A stretch of DNA of 64,000 nucleotides from Granulicella sp. WH15. GTDB lineage: Bacteria > Acidobacteriota > Terriglobia > Terriglobales > Acidobacteriaceae. The stretch covers positions 1,364,001 to 1,428,000 of the forward strand of contig NZ_CP042596.1 of assembly GCF_009914315.1 (NCBI RefSeq). The letters are read 5' to 3'. The position numbers were made by a program, and so were the translations under genes. The notes beneath the pieces are model-generated. The model was not told where the DNA came from. It was given only the letters and a program-made list of their open reading frames with translations, and made no database searches. Positions 1 to 8,219 of this stretch are shown here, in pieces; the stretch's first letter is position 1, and every line of letters starts with the position of its first letter.

Positions 1-174
1 TTCGATATCAAGTGCAGTTCCGTCCACGCCGGGCTCGAAGATGCGGACGCCAGCGCGAACCAACGACGTGGGCTCGTTGGCTGGATTGAGGGCAATCAGC
101 GCCCATCCGAGGGACGCAGAACCGAGATCAAGACCCAAGACATATTTCTGCGGTGCTTCCATGGCAGAGGACAT
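1..174 (-). CDS. cas9: Cas9 endonuclease, N-terminal 58 codons (partial at window edge)
   Basis: Only the first 58 codons are present; the gene continues beyond the left edge. The N-terminus reads YVLGLDLGSASLGWALI, the RuvC-I segment of Cas9 with the catalytic Asp in GLDLG, and about 20 residues later GVRIFEPGVDG, matching the conserved G-V-R-x-F stretch after RuvC-I in type II Cas9 proteins. The start is ATG 174, with AAGGTG eight bases upstream; a second in-frame ATG lies at 162. The promoter and structured RNA at 186-325 read divergently away from it, as expected for a type II-C locus with a tracrRNA beside cas9. No cas1, cas2 or repeat array is visible, so they would lie off the left edge. 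The main alternative is another RuvC-fold protein such as IscB, but GVRIFEPGVDG favours Cas9. Confidence 0.75.
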   Translation of the reverse strand, partial: MSSAMEAPQKYVLGLDLGSASLGWALIALNPANEPTSLVRAGVRIFEPGVDGTALDIE

Positions 175-185
175 CAATTATCACC

Positions 186-214
186 TTGACGCAAGATTGG
201 GGCCGATGTAGAAG
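186..214 (+). promoter_or_regulatory. Sigma-70-type promoter for the structured RNA at 221-325
   Basis: TTGACG (186-191), a 17-base spacer and TAGAAG (209-214). The start point predicted 6-7 bases downstream is about 221. The promoter begins 12 bases from the cas9 start codon and points away from it. Confidence 0.55.
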
Positions 215-220
215 AATAGA

Positions 221-325
221 CAGTGTACTTGAGCGGCGATTGCCCGGCTATTCTTAGTAAGCTTTCGTCGTAAGGCTCCGCTCATCGAGCGCCCTTTGAA
301 CGCCCCGGAGACGGGGCGTTCTTAC
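221..325 (+). ncRNA. Candidate tracrRNA next to cas9
   Basis: From the predicted start at 221 to about 325 there is no plausible ORF, but a chain of structure. A 5' stretch (about 221-268) could be the anti-repeat. Then comes TAAGGCT and a short hairpin CGCTC-ATC-GAGCG (279-291), resembling a tracrRNA nexus. The end is a 9-bp GC-rich hairpin, arms 299-307 and 312-320, capped by a GAGA (GNRA) tetraloop. The layout follows type II-C tracrRNAs: anti-repeat, AAGGC-like nexus, terminal hairpin. The repeat array is outside the window, so the anti-repeat cannot be checked. The terminal hairpin lacks a good T-run; on the minus strand it could instead help end the methyltransferase transcript that stops at 353. 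Confidence 0.5.
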
Positions 326-352
326 GTAGCACCGAGACCGTATCGAGAGCAT

Positions 353-1900
353 TTACTTACGGCGCACGGCTTTGAGACCAGATTGAGCGATGTCTACTTC
401 GCGGACGGAGCCGACTGGCTTTTTGGGTGAGACCATGCGCTCGTGATCCATCTCTATCAGTTCGGAAACTCTCAAGAGTCTTATTTGCTTTCCCGAGCTT
501 GAGTGAAAGCGTCTCACCTCTCGTTCAGCATCTGCCGTGTAGTCGAAGGCGACGAAAAAGCCCAATTCGCGGTTCTCCCGAACAAGAACCGCTTCGAAAG
601 AATCAATATCAGGTCTACCGACCTTTTCTCGTTGTTTGACTTGGATGGGAAACCAGTCATCCATAAACGCGAATGTATCGCCTGCCGCTCTTCCTTTAGG
701 TAGCGAGGTGACAGGAAAAAGGCGACCGTCAATGCCCATATCACCCACCTTGGTTGAGTTGGGAAGACCGCCAATGGCGACCACGGCCCAGTTTTCAAAT
801 TCAAATGGTGGCAGCTTGCGAAGCCGCTCCTCGGTCCACGGGAGGTCTCGAACGATAAATCCCCTATGGGCTCTCCATAGGGTTTCTGACTCAGCCAATC
901 CACAATGGTCTCGGAGGCGCTTTGCCATCACTCTGCAGGCGGTTGGAGACACATCAATGCCGATCCACTGTCGTGCCATGGACTGGGCGGCTACGAGGGC
1001 AGTTCCGCAGCCGCAGAACGCATCAAGGACGACATCACCTTCGCGCGAAGATATTTCTATGATTCGTTCTAGTAGTTTCAGGGGCTTTTGCGTGGGGTAG
1101 CCGATCTTCTCTCTCGCGGCTGCTTGAACAGGTCCAATGTCATCCCAAACTGATCCAAGAGGGACACCCTTGCCTTCGTCAAGGTAACGCTTATAAGCAG
1201 GAACTCTACCTGGTGCCGTCTGAATGATGCGTCCCTCTTTATATAACTTGTGCATATTGGCTTCGCTATACCGCCAGTAACGAGTGACCCCAAGGAACTC
1301 GTAGTGCGGATTTCCTTTGGAGGGAGCTCCTCCTCCAGGTGCGCCCAAGTCGCCAAGCCGGTAGCGACGCCCGGTTTCTTTTTCGGTATACCGATAGAAC
1401 TGTTCGACATATTCCGGATCGTAAGGGCGATAGAGATGCTTGAAGTAATAGTCGCGAGACTTGGCATAGACAAAAATTGAGTCATGGACGCGCCCAAGAT
1501 GTTTCGAACCCTGCTTCGCATCGTTATGGGAAGACTGTCGCTTCCAAATGATCTCGTTTACAAAGCACGTCTCCCCGAAAATCTGATCAAGTAAAACCTT
1601 GATGTAGTGGCTTGCGTGCCAGTCGCAGTGATAGTAGAGAGTGCCGGTCGGTTTGAGCACTCGGGCGAGCTCGATGCAGCGAGGACGCATGAAGTCGATA
1701 TAGGCTTGAGTCGATTCGTGCCGGTCGTCGAACGACCGTTGCTCTCTTTTTTCTTCCCAAAAGACTTCATAGTTGCGGTTTGAATTAAATGGTGGGTCGA
1801 TGTACACCAAATCAACGCAGGTGTCCGGCAGACGTTGAAGTTGATCTAGGTTGTCACCACAGAAGACAACTTGGGTATCCACCAATGCAGAATGTCGCAC
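353..1900 (-). CDS. Beta-class DNA methyltransferase fused to an Mrr-like restriction nuclease domain
   Basis: A 515-residue protein. The N-terminal two thirds is a permuted N4/N6-type DNA methyltransferase (Mod/DNA_methylase family): the catalytic motif VDLVYIDPPFNSNRNY near residue 35 precedes the SAM-binding motif DAFCGCGTALVAA near residue 300, the beta-class order. The last ~130 residues carry DMGIDGRLFP ... FPIQVKQREKVGRPDID, the D-(x)n-Q-x-K pattern of a PD-(D/E)XK (Mrr-like) nuclease. One chain may therefore both modify and cut DNA, or cut conditionally. The start is GTG 1900 with GGAGGG ahead of it. Neighbours are Cas9 and another nuclease-like gene, consistent with a defence island. 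The methyltransferase call is firm; an active nuclease domain is inferred from motifs. Confidence 0.85.
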   Translation of the reverse strand: MRHSALVDTQVVFCGDNLDQLQRLPDTCVDLVYIDPPFNSNRNYEVFWEEKREQRSFDDRHESTQAYIDFMRPRCIELARVLKPTGTLYYHCDWHASHYIKVLLDQIFGETCFVNEIIWKRQSSHNDAKQGSKHLGRVHDSIFVYAKSRDYYFKHLYRPYDPEYVEQFYRYTEKETGRRYRLGDLGAPGGGAPSKGNPHYEFLGVTRYWRYSEANMHKLYKEGRIIQTAPGRVPAYKRYLDEGKGVPLGSVWDDIGPVQAAAREKIGYPTQKPLKLLERIIEISSREGDVVLDAFCGCGTALVAAQSMARQWIGIDVSPTACRVMAKRLRDHCGLAESETLWRAHRGFIVRDLPWTEERLRKLPPFEFENWAVVAIGGLPNSTKVGDMGIDGRLFPVTSLPKGRAAGDTFAFMDDWFPIQVKQREKVGRPDIDSFEAVLVRENRELGFFVAFDYTADAEREVRRFHSSSGKQIRLLRVSELIEMDHERMVSPKKPVGSVREVDIAQSGLKAVRRK

Positions 1901-2216
1901 CTTCGCCCTCCAAAGATATAGGGCTTGAGGCTAGCAGATGCGAATATTCTTCCGTAATAGCGTGGGAGTCAATAGATAACTCGATATTGACGAATGAATT
2001 ATCCTGTAGGATCCTTTAGATCGTCATATCGCCGGAGCAAGCGGCTTGGTTCTTAATCAAGACTTAGGGGTAGCGCTGACAAAGCCATCCAAACAGATAC
2101 AGCAGCCTTCGAATGGGTCAAGGGACATGTCACTCATCCAGATACATTCGCTTCGACAAGTTAGCCGCCATGGCCGCAAATAGATTGCGAGCCAGATAAA
2201 AGCGTCGCAAGGAGAG
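1901..2216. other. Intergenic stretch with no recognisable gene
   Basis: AT-richer non-coding DNA between two minus-strand genes. The only structure seen is a possible weak terminator for the upstream minus-strand gene: TTGCGA and TCGCAA arms (about 2191-2216) around a 14-base loop, followed on the minus strand by TCTATTT. No RNA gene or conserved ORF was recognised. Confidence 0.3.
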
Positions 2217-3116
2217 TTAAGATCGTCGAGACTCGAAGACCTCTTGCTTTCGACGGAAGTCTTGGAAGACTGATTCGATTTGATCTGACGTCATGCCCCT
2301 TAGAGAATCACAGCCAGTAGCCGCCAAAAGAGCTTTGCGGTAATCACTCTCGGTAAGGTTGAGCTGATTTCGGATGGCATGAATCCCATCCATGTGTCGT
2401 TTTCGACTTCGAGTGACGGTTTCTCCTCCACGCCGAGCGTAAAGTTTGGCCTCAAGGTATTGACGTGCCGCAGCCATCTCACCTTGCTTCAGTCTGTCAT
2501 ATGAAGATAAGCGGAAATGACTATTGAACTCGCCATATTCCCGACTGTAGTCCGCCCCGGAAGGTTTTCTGCGCTTCCTAAAAGCACTCTCGTCGCCCAA
2601 CTTTGTAATCATCTCTCGGAGTTCTTGGCTCTCAACAGCGGAGATCGTTTGCCATTCTTCCGCATCACCGAAACAGGGTTTCTTGCCCTTCGCAAGCCGT
2701 TGGATGGCCTTGCGAACCTCAGTCGGGAAGAACGCTGCCTTTACGCTGGCGTGAACCCTGAGAAGCCTTTCAATTTCGGTCTTTCCCCAAATTGCCGCCT
2801 TAACCCCTGTCCCGCTGAACGCAGAACTGACCCAATTTGCTTGCCCTGGAGTGGGGTCTTTGGGTAGAACGAGAATCCATTCTTTGAAGGGTGCTCCCGA
2901 TGCAAGAACTTTTCTTATGTCAGAGACAATCTTGTCTTTCCGTGGAGCGCCCTCTGGGTAATAGAACTGGAAGATGGTTTCGGTCTGTTCGTCGTAACCG
3001 TCCATACCGGAATCGGGCGCGGAATACGCCTGAAAGCGCGGATACTGCTCTCTAAGCAGCGATTTGCAAAAGGCCTCGAAGCGTCCACCGTCCCTCAATT
3101 CAAGAAGATTGACCAT
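2217..3116 (-). CDS. Nuclease-like (PD-(D/E)XK-fold) protein of unknown function
   Basis: About 299 residues. The N-terminal half resembles Mrr/PD-(D/E)XK restriction-type domains: an early helix (FEAFCKSLLREQYPRF), then SGMDGYDEQTETIFQFYYPEG, the place where these enzymes carry G-x-D-G and Q-x-K. Here the expected K is replaced by Y (FQFYY), so catalysis is doubtful. The region around WILVLPKDPTPGQ...WGKTEIERLL continues an alpha/beta fold; the charged C-terminal half (RKRRKPSG, RSRKRHMDG) is not recognised. ATG 3116 is chosen because GGAG lies eight bases upstream; an upstream GTG at 3128 would add four residues. It follows the methyltransferase-nuclease on the same strand and may be a companion restriction component. 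Family assignment is tentative. Confidence 0.5.
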   Translation of the reverse strand: MVNLLELRDGGRFEAFCKSLLREQYPRFQAYSAPDSGMDGYDEQTETIFQFYYPEGAPRKDKIVSDIRKVLASGAPFKEWILVLPKDPTPGQANWVSSAFSGTGVKAAIWGKTEIERLLRVHASVKAAFFPTEVRKAIQRLAKGKKPCFGDAEEWQTISAVESQELREMITKLGDESAFRKRRKPSGADYSREYGEFNSHFRLSSYDRLKQGEMAAARQYLEAKLYARRGGETVTRSRKRHMDGIHAIRNQLNLTESDYRKALLAATGCDSLRGMTSDQIESVFQDFRRKQEVFESRRS

Positions 3117-3205
3117 CACTCGCTCCACAGGTTCATCAGAACTATCTCGAAAGGTACGCTGGCACCCAAGCCTCAGTTTGAACGAGCCTCCATCGCCATT
3201 GCAAC

Positions 3206-4981
3206 TTAAAGATATTGATACATCGGATCTTTGCAGTTCTGACCCTCAGCGAACGCACTGGGCACCCTCTCCATGCCCCAGATCTTCTTTCCAGCCTTCT
3301 CCGGGTGCTCGGAGAAGTGTTTGTTTCTGTCTAAGAAATATCGGTCGATAGCCTCTCGCGCCGCTTCAGCAGATGGGTAGTCACTGTTATGGATGATGGC
3401 TCTCGCCATCCCGCTGAAGACTGACTCGATGACATTGAGAAACTGAGCTCCTGCTGGGAGCGGTGCAGTCTTCACGATCGGGCAACCCTCGGCTATGGCT
3501 CGCTGGTTGATCTTCTCCAAATGCGTAACCAAGTCCTTCGAGACATGCCACGACGCGGCATCCCATGAGAGATAGATCGTGCTGCAGTTTCGGTACTGGT
3601 TTCTCAGCGTATCCGCCATTTTGATCATTTCGGCAGTGTTCTTCTTGCGCGAGTAGAAATGGGTGACTTGGTTTCGCGAGAGCTCAAGAGCGGCGGTCAG
3701 GATCATCCAGCCCTTCGATTTCTGCCATTGTGGAACGACGTATTGTTCGCCTGGGGCAACACGTTTCTTTCCTCCCTTCATCTTGATGGCAAAAGGACCA
3801 TACTCGTCAACCGAGAAGAATGCTTCGTCTGGTTTCAGAACCGACAGAATCTTGGTGATCGCCTCTACCTTGGCTTTGTAGTCGGGGTCATTGCTTGTTA
3901 AGACAATTCGAGCATGACGCCATTTGAAACCGGACTCTTTGATGATCGTGCGAATGGATTCAGCGCCCGCAGGATGCTCGCCTTGAGACAAAACCTTTTG
4001 CAGGTCGGCAATCGTCCACGTCGTGCGATTCACGCCATGTGCGGAGGGTGGGGAATGCAATAGTGCAAAGACAGCACTCTTTACAGCCTCATCGTTCGAT
4101 TGCTTATCGCTCCTCGGTTTCCTCGTGAAGAGATTCTGAGTGCCGGTCTCCCGATACGTTCTCCAGTATCGGAAAAGCGAGCCGGTAGAGATTTGGAGGA
4201 ACGAGCATATCTGATCGCAGTTGATTCCACGGATGTAGCTCATCACGGCGACTGCCCGATTTCGAGTAGAGAGTTTGCCTCTCGTTGCTGCCGTTAGGAA
4301 GACTTCCAAGATGGGCAGGGGAATATCGGGAAGTTCGTAGGCCAGAATATTGAGAGGTATCGTGCCTTGCTGTACGTTTCGCATCCATGCAAAGGCTTGG
4401 TCCTCCGGTTCGTGGCTCCGTTGAGGACGACGGGACTGACAAAATATCGCGGTGGAGGAGCGCGGAGAAATTGTTTGTCTTATCTCGCATGGCTCCAACA
4501 GGACAGTAGGCATAGGGCTCTGCACTTCTAGCGTTCTATAAGAAATGGCAGAATTTTCCCCATGCTCCGCCGAAGCTGCAATAGGGGTTTCCGGCTCACT
4601 CTTCTTGGGACGGGTAGGTAGCTTGGCTTCGGGCGTTGCAGGATTGCGGGCCTGACGCACATATTCTTGAACGACATTATAGCAGCCTGTGTATCCGTGC
4701 TCCTCGCGGAGTTTTTTGAAGATTTGCATTGCGGATGTTCGCACTCTCTTTGGCAGAGGCGCGTCCTCCCTGACGATCTGGTCGATTACTTCAACCCAAG
4801 GCCTCAATGTAGGGCGGACGTTGTGGCTTATCTTCTCGGTCGGCGGTGGGGGCAACTGCTCCGCAAGTTTCTTTACGGCTTCAACGGAAAGAGTGATGTG
4901 CAACGCGGTGGGTCTTTGTGGAGCCGTCATACTTACAAGCCGCTGACGAATGTTGAACCGTCGCCCAATGATTCTCCGCAT
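3206..4981 (-). CDS. IS630-type DDE transposase with an extra IstA-like N-terminal domain
   Basis: About 591 residues. The C-terminal half is an IS630/Tc1-type integrase core with the D-D-E triad in FFSVDEYGPFA, TIYLSWDAASWHV and FLNVIESVFSG. Before it lies a helix-turn-helix segment usual for IS630 (RNRAVAVMSYIRGI...QISTGSLFRYWRTY). Unusually, the N-terminus carries LRPWVEVIDQIVREDAP and LREEHGYTGCYNVVQEYVR, which closely resembles the DNA-binding start of IS21 IstA proteins. ATG 4981 with GAGAGG seven bases upstream is the best start; the frame is open further upstream into the preceding gene. It begins only ten bases after the YhcG-like stop codon, so the two look co-translated rather than separated by a transposon end. 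No terminal inverted repeats were found. Confidence 0.8.
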   Translation of the reverse strand: MRRIIGRRFNIRQRLVSMTAPQRPTALHITLSVEAVKKLAEQLPPPPTEKISHNVRPTLRPWVEVIDQIVREDAPLPKRVRTSAMQIFKKLREEHGYTGCYNVVQEYVRQARNPATPEAKLPTRPKKSEPETPIAASAEHGENSAISYRTLEVQSPMPTVLLEPCEIRQTISPRSSTAIFCQSRRPQRSHEPEDQAFAWMRNVQQGTIPLNILAYELPDIPLPILEVFLTAATRGKLSTRNRAVAVMSYIRGINCDQICSFLQISTGSLFRYWRTYRETGTQNLFTRKPRSDKQSNDEAVKSAVFALLHSPPSAHGVNRTTWTIADLQKVLSQGEHPAGAESIRTIIKESGFKWRHARIVLTSNDPDYKAKVEAITKILSVLKPDEAFFSVDEYGPFAIKMKGGKKRVAPGEQYVVPQWQKSKGWMILTAALELSRNQVTHFYSRKKNTAEMIKMADTLRNQYRNCSTIYLSWDAASWHVSKDLVTHLEKINQRAIAEGCPIVKTAPLPAGAQFLNVIESVFSGMARAIIHNSDYPSAEAAREAIDRYFLDRNKHFSEHPEKAGKKIWGMERVPSAFAEGQNCKDPMYQYL

Positions 4982-4991
4982 TTGGCACCTC

Positions 4992-5804
4992 TCAACTTTT
5001 GGATTCTTCCCTTGGCTTGGCTTCGATCCGCGCCCGCGCCGTCTCAATCGCTTCGTGCAACTTCGCGTACATCACCTCTGGCGGGGGCAGAATTGTCAGG
5101 TATTCGGCGACGTATATGCCAGCCGAGCCCAATTCCAACAATTCCATTTGTTCCGTGTTTTTTCCCGCACAGAGGATGATGCCAAGCGGTGCATTCTCTC
5201 CCGCTTCGAGCTCATGTTGGGCCAGCCATCGTAAGTACAACTCCATCTGGCCTTTGTATTCCGGCTTGAATCGTCCCTGCTTCAATTCGACGACAACCAA
5301 CCGCTTCAATCTGCGGTTGTAGAACAGCAAGTCCATGTAGAAGTCGTCGCCGTCCACCTGGATACGCTTTTGCCGCGCGATGAACGAAAAGCCCGATCCT
5401 AACTCCAGCAAAAATGTCTCCAACTCGCGAAGGATAGCGTCTTCAAGATCACGTTCCAAGAAACGGTCCGTCAGTCCGAGGAAGTCGAGTACATATGGGT
5501 CTTTTAGCAGCAAGGACGGCGCGACTTGCGGGACGCCCGGCACGTCAAGCGCCTCCGTCAAATGTTCATGGGTGCCCCAAAGCTCGAACTCTCCGGGAGT
5601 GGTAACCACGATGACCGCCCGAATCGGCCACGATCTTGGCGGCGGTGGCAGCATGGGTTGGGACAACACTTTTGCCGGGGCGACAACGAAAAAGAGTGCA
5701 ATGAGTACAGCTATGACCGAACTGCGGCTTGGGCTGACCACGCTTAGCTCCAGGGGTATGTAGGGTGGGTCGGTCTGGTGGTGGTGCAAATCGAGCGCTC
5801 TCAT
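4992..5804 (-). CDS. YhcG/DUF1016-type PD-(D/E)XK nuclease domain lacking its usual N-terminal domain
   Basis: 270 residues from ATG 5804, with no ribosome-binding site seen. From KDPYVLDFLGL (about residue 101) onward the protein is a clear YhcG C-terminal nuclease: RDLEDAILRELETFLLELG, GDDFYMDLLFYNRRLKRLVVVELKQGRFKPEYKGQ and APLGIILCAGKN. The D (YMDLLF) and E-x-K (VELKQ) are intact. The DUF1016 N-terminal half is missing; residues 1-100 have no family resemblance and include a hydrophobic run (SVIAVLIALFFVVAPA). The gene is either 5'-truncated and translated from an incidental start, or a genuine short form. YhcG-like proteins are associated with defence and mobile DNA, which suits the surroundings. 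Confidence 0.7.
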   Translation of the reverse strand: MRALDLHHHQTDPPYIPLELSVVSPSRSSVIAVLIALFFVVAPAKVLSQPMLPPPPRSWPIRAVIVVTTPGEFELWGTHEHLTEALDVPGVPQVAPSLLLKDPYVLDFLGLTDRFLERDLEDAILRELETFLLELGSGFSFIARQKRIQVDGDDFYMDLLFYNRRLKRLVVVELKQGRFKPEYKGQMELYLRWLAQHELEAGENAPLGIILCAGKNTEQMELLELGSAGIYVAEYLTILPPPEVMYAKLHEAIETARARIEAKPREESKS

Positions 5805-6210
5805 AATTCATGAGGGGAGAGAACTTCTTACGTCGCGTCGAGCCCGCGTGAATGCGCCAACTTATTCACATCTAGTGCCAATTGTCGTCGTCATCGTGCA
5901 TACGATTTTTGTGATTTCCCTGAGAAGAATCGTCACCAGGGTTTCTTCTTCTTGTCACATCTTCTCCATTCTTGGCGCTGTCGATCTAAATATTTGATTC
6001 CTCCAAGGAGGCTCCCAAAATAGAGCAGGCAACTAAGATTCGTCGCCTTCATGTAGAAATCCACCATATTCGCTTAAGGTCTTGACCTTTCCATGACAAC
6101 TTGGGTGCCCGGTTTCGAATAAAGTTCGTTAGGTCCCGCTAACGATACCTCAGGGATACGGGCGAGAACCGTCGCAACCGTCTTCGCTAAGAGACGTGTA
6201 GGGGAATACT
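5805..6210. other. Intergenic stretch between divergent genes
   Basis: About 400 bases of lower-GC DNA. A small dyad (TCCTCCAAGGAGGCTCC, about 5999) and scattered TTGAC-like hexamers are present, but no convincing promoter pair, RNA or ORF was recognised. It must hold the promoter of the plus-strand gene at 6211. Confidence 0.3.
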
Positions 6211-7965
6211 GTGAAAAGCGAAAATAACTCGGTCTTGGGCCTCCTTCGCGTCGCAAACGACAAAAGACTTGCGGCTGTCCTCACGTTTGTCTTCGCATGT
6301 ATTTTCACAGTTGCATGCGCAACTTGGCCAGACATCTATGACTTTGCCCGCACGTCTCAGCCTGAGCCACCGCGGCAGCACCTCACATCGCCCGTTCGCC
6401 TCTCCGACGACGTCATGATCATCCTCAGAACCGGCTATATTCTGCGTGAGCGAGGTATACCGGCGTTCAACCGGATTGATGTAGCTCAGCCATCGACGTC
6501 CTATATCGCTCCGTATCTGTTTGCCGGTTTGTTAGAGTTGCTTCGACCGAATGTCGCTATTGTTTTCTATGCACTGTTAGGCCTCTTTTCTGTCGCGGGT
6601 ACAGCGACGATCATCGTCTGGTATTCACGCTCCACCACCAACGCATTGCTTCTCGTGTTATTGCTCCTGTCTACCTCGACCAACCTCATGTTCGCTCTCA
6701 ATGGCTGGGATCACCTTTTTCAGGGATTCTTCCTGGCATTCGCAACCGCCTTGTCCTTGCAGCCCGGAATGACCTCCCGCAGAATGTTGGCCGCATCCTT
6801 TCTTCTGGTTCTCGGCACGCTGTGCCGGCCAGACGGCCTCATCCTTTCGCTTGGAATTCTCGCAGTCCTTTACTTAGCCACAAGGTCCCGCCAATTCATC
6901 CTCTTCGGAGCAGCCCCGTACATGGTGCTGGTAGGTGCAGCTCTCGCTCTGAATCTCCATCAGTTTGGCCATCTCACACCGACGACCGCGAGACTCAAGT
7001 TCGGCGCCGCACCCTCTCTTGGCTACATCCTCAAATACATCGTCGCGAATGGACTCCTCTCTTACAGCGTTCTGACACTCCTGGTGATGTTGACGGTCTT
7101 CTACTTCGCCTTCTCAACCACGGTGCCCAGAGCAAAAGGCCTCATCGTTATCAGTTGCTGCCTGGTGACAGCGGCTATCGCGTTGTATAACAGCGACTGG
7201 CTAGGCGGTGCGCGAATGATTTGGTCGCCAGTATGCGTACTGGCAGTCCTGATCGCCGTTTCATCCCCCGCGTTGTTCTCCTCATCCAAACGTCGGCTGG
7301 TAGAACTGCTGGACATCGCCCCGATGTACCTGCGTCAACCTTCCGCTTCGCCCTCTCAGCACACAACGGCGGGGTTTCGCGCGTTCCTCGCCTTCATGAC
7401 GGTAGTCGTCCTGGGCAGCTTGGCTTCTCTTATTGCGCAACGCCACAAGAGCGCTGTCGTCACACAGAATTCGTTCTATGAGTCGCTGACCGCACAACAA
7501 TTTTTCATTTCGCAATGGATTGCAAGCAATCTGACGCCCGGGGACGGCTCCATCGGATTCTTTCATCTTGGGGTCAGCTACGATCTGCCTCGATTTGAAA
7601 TTGCTGACTTCAATGGGCTGGCGGATGAATCGATCGCGACGCTCAAAACCAATCCCGGCGGAATGCCTGGGCACAACAAATGGAACGTCAGCAAAACCCT
7701 GGACAAGTGGAATCCGCAAGCGATCGTTCCAGGCGGTCCAATCGACCCCACTCGCCCGGAGACAAGAGCGAATTCCCTAACCCATGCTCCCTATCTTTTA
7801 TCCAATAGCAAAATAACGGGGGAGTACGCCTACTGCTATGTGCCGGATTCTGCGGTCGGTATGCCGGACAAATGGGGCTTCTACCTTCGCAAAGACATCG
7901 CAACGCGTCACCTGGATCAACTGAAATGTCCAACGGAACAAGGGAAAAGACAACTTGAGTGGTGA
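6211..7965 (+). CDS. Multi-spanning GT-C-type membrane glycosyltransferase
   Basis: 584 residues from GTG 6211, preceded by GGGG. The first ~400 residues hold around ten hydrophobic segments (for example LTFVFACIFTVACATWP near 30 and ALLLVLLLLSTSTNLMFAL near 150), with RLSDDVMIILRTGYI near residue 70 in the first external loop, where GT-C enzymes bind polyprenyl-phosphate sugars. The soluble C-terminal domain contains IADFNGLADESIA...MPGHNKWNVSKTL, a pattern seen in AftB-like bacterial arabinofuranosyl/mannosyltransferase relatives (D-x-x-GL-x-D ... PGH-x-K). It probably transfers a lipid-linked sugar at the periplasmic face for surface glycan. The acyltransferase downstream fits glycan decoration. 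The exact sugar cannot be predicted. Confidence 0.65.
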   Translation: MKSENNSVLGLLRVANDKRLAAVLTFVFACIFTVACATWPDIYDFARTSQPEPPRQHLTSPVRLSDDVMIILRTGYILRERGIPAFNRIDVAQPSTSYIAPYLFAGLLELLRPNVAIVFYALLGLFSVAGTATIIVWYSRSTTNALLLVLLLLSTSTNLMFALNGWDHLFQGFFLAFATALSLQPGMTSRRMLAASFLLVLGTLCRPDGLILSLGILAVLYLATRSRQFILFGAAPYMVLVGAALALNLHQFGHLTPTTARLKFGAAPSLGYILKYIVANGLLSYSVLTLLVMLTVFYFAFSTTVPRAKGLIVISCCLVTAAIALYNSDWLGGARMIWSPVCVLAVLIAVSSPALFSSSKRRLVELLDIAPMYLRQPSASPSQHTTAGFRAFLAFMTVVVLGSLASLIAQRHKSAVVTQNSFYESLTAQQFFISQWIASNLTPGDGSIGFFHLGVSYDLPRFEIADFNGLADESIATLKTNPGGMPGHNKWNVSKTLDKWNPQAIVPGGPIDPTRPETRANSLTHAPYLLSNSKITGEYAYCYVPDSAVGMPDKWGFYLRKDIATRHLDQLKCPTEQGKRQLEW

Positions 7966-8173
7966 ATAGTCACGATGGATGGAAGCAGGACACCGAAGTG
8001 GGTCAACTGACCGGATAGGAGCTCGAACACGCGAACGCTATCAGACAGGAGCGATCCCGCTGGGAGAGACGAAGCTGCTGGCTTTTTACTGCAACTATGC
8101 GGATGGCAGCGTAGTCAGCTACGCCGACCATCATCCGCCGGAACTCAAGTTGCAATGTGTGCCGCATCCCTCG

Positions 8174-8191
8174 CGGCTTTAGCTAAAGCCG
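8174..8191. repeat. Perfect 18-base palindrome in the gap before the acyltransferase
   Basis: CGGCTTTAG/CTAAAGCCG is a perfect inverted repeat without a loop. It lies in the 254-base gap after the glycosyltransferase (7966-8219). That gap also holds an open frame (about 7979-8182) ending in protein-like text (GETKLLAFYCNYADG), possibly a leftover 3' end of a deleted gene. The palindrome may be a cruciform terminator or an operator; no T-run follows. Confidence 0.4.
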
Positions 8192-8219
8192 AACCAATAT
8201 TGCTCTGAAGGATCTCTCA

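Noticed and set aside
3129..5000. Terminal inverted repeats and target duplication for the IS630-like gene
   Set aside because: Only a short similar TGGCACC string was found near both ends, in direct rather than inverted orientation; not enough to define an IS.
7979..8182. 67-codon frame after the glycosyltransferase
   Set aside because: Some protein-like text but no start signal, family or context; noted only with the palindrome as a possible gene remnant.
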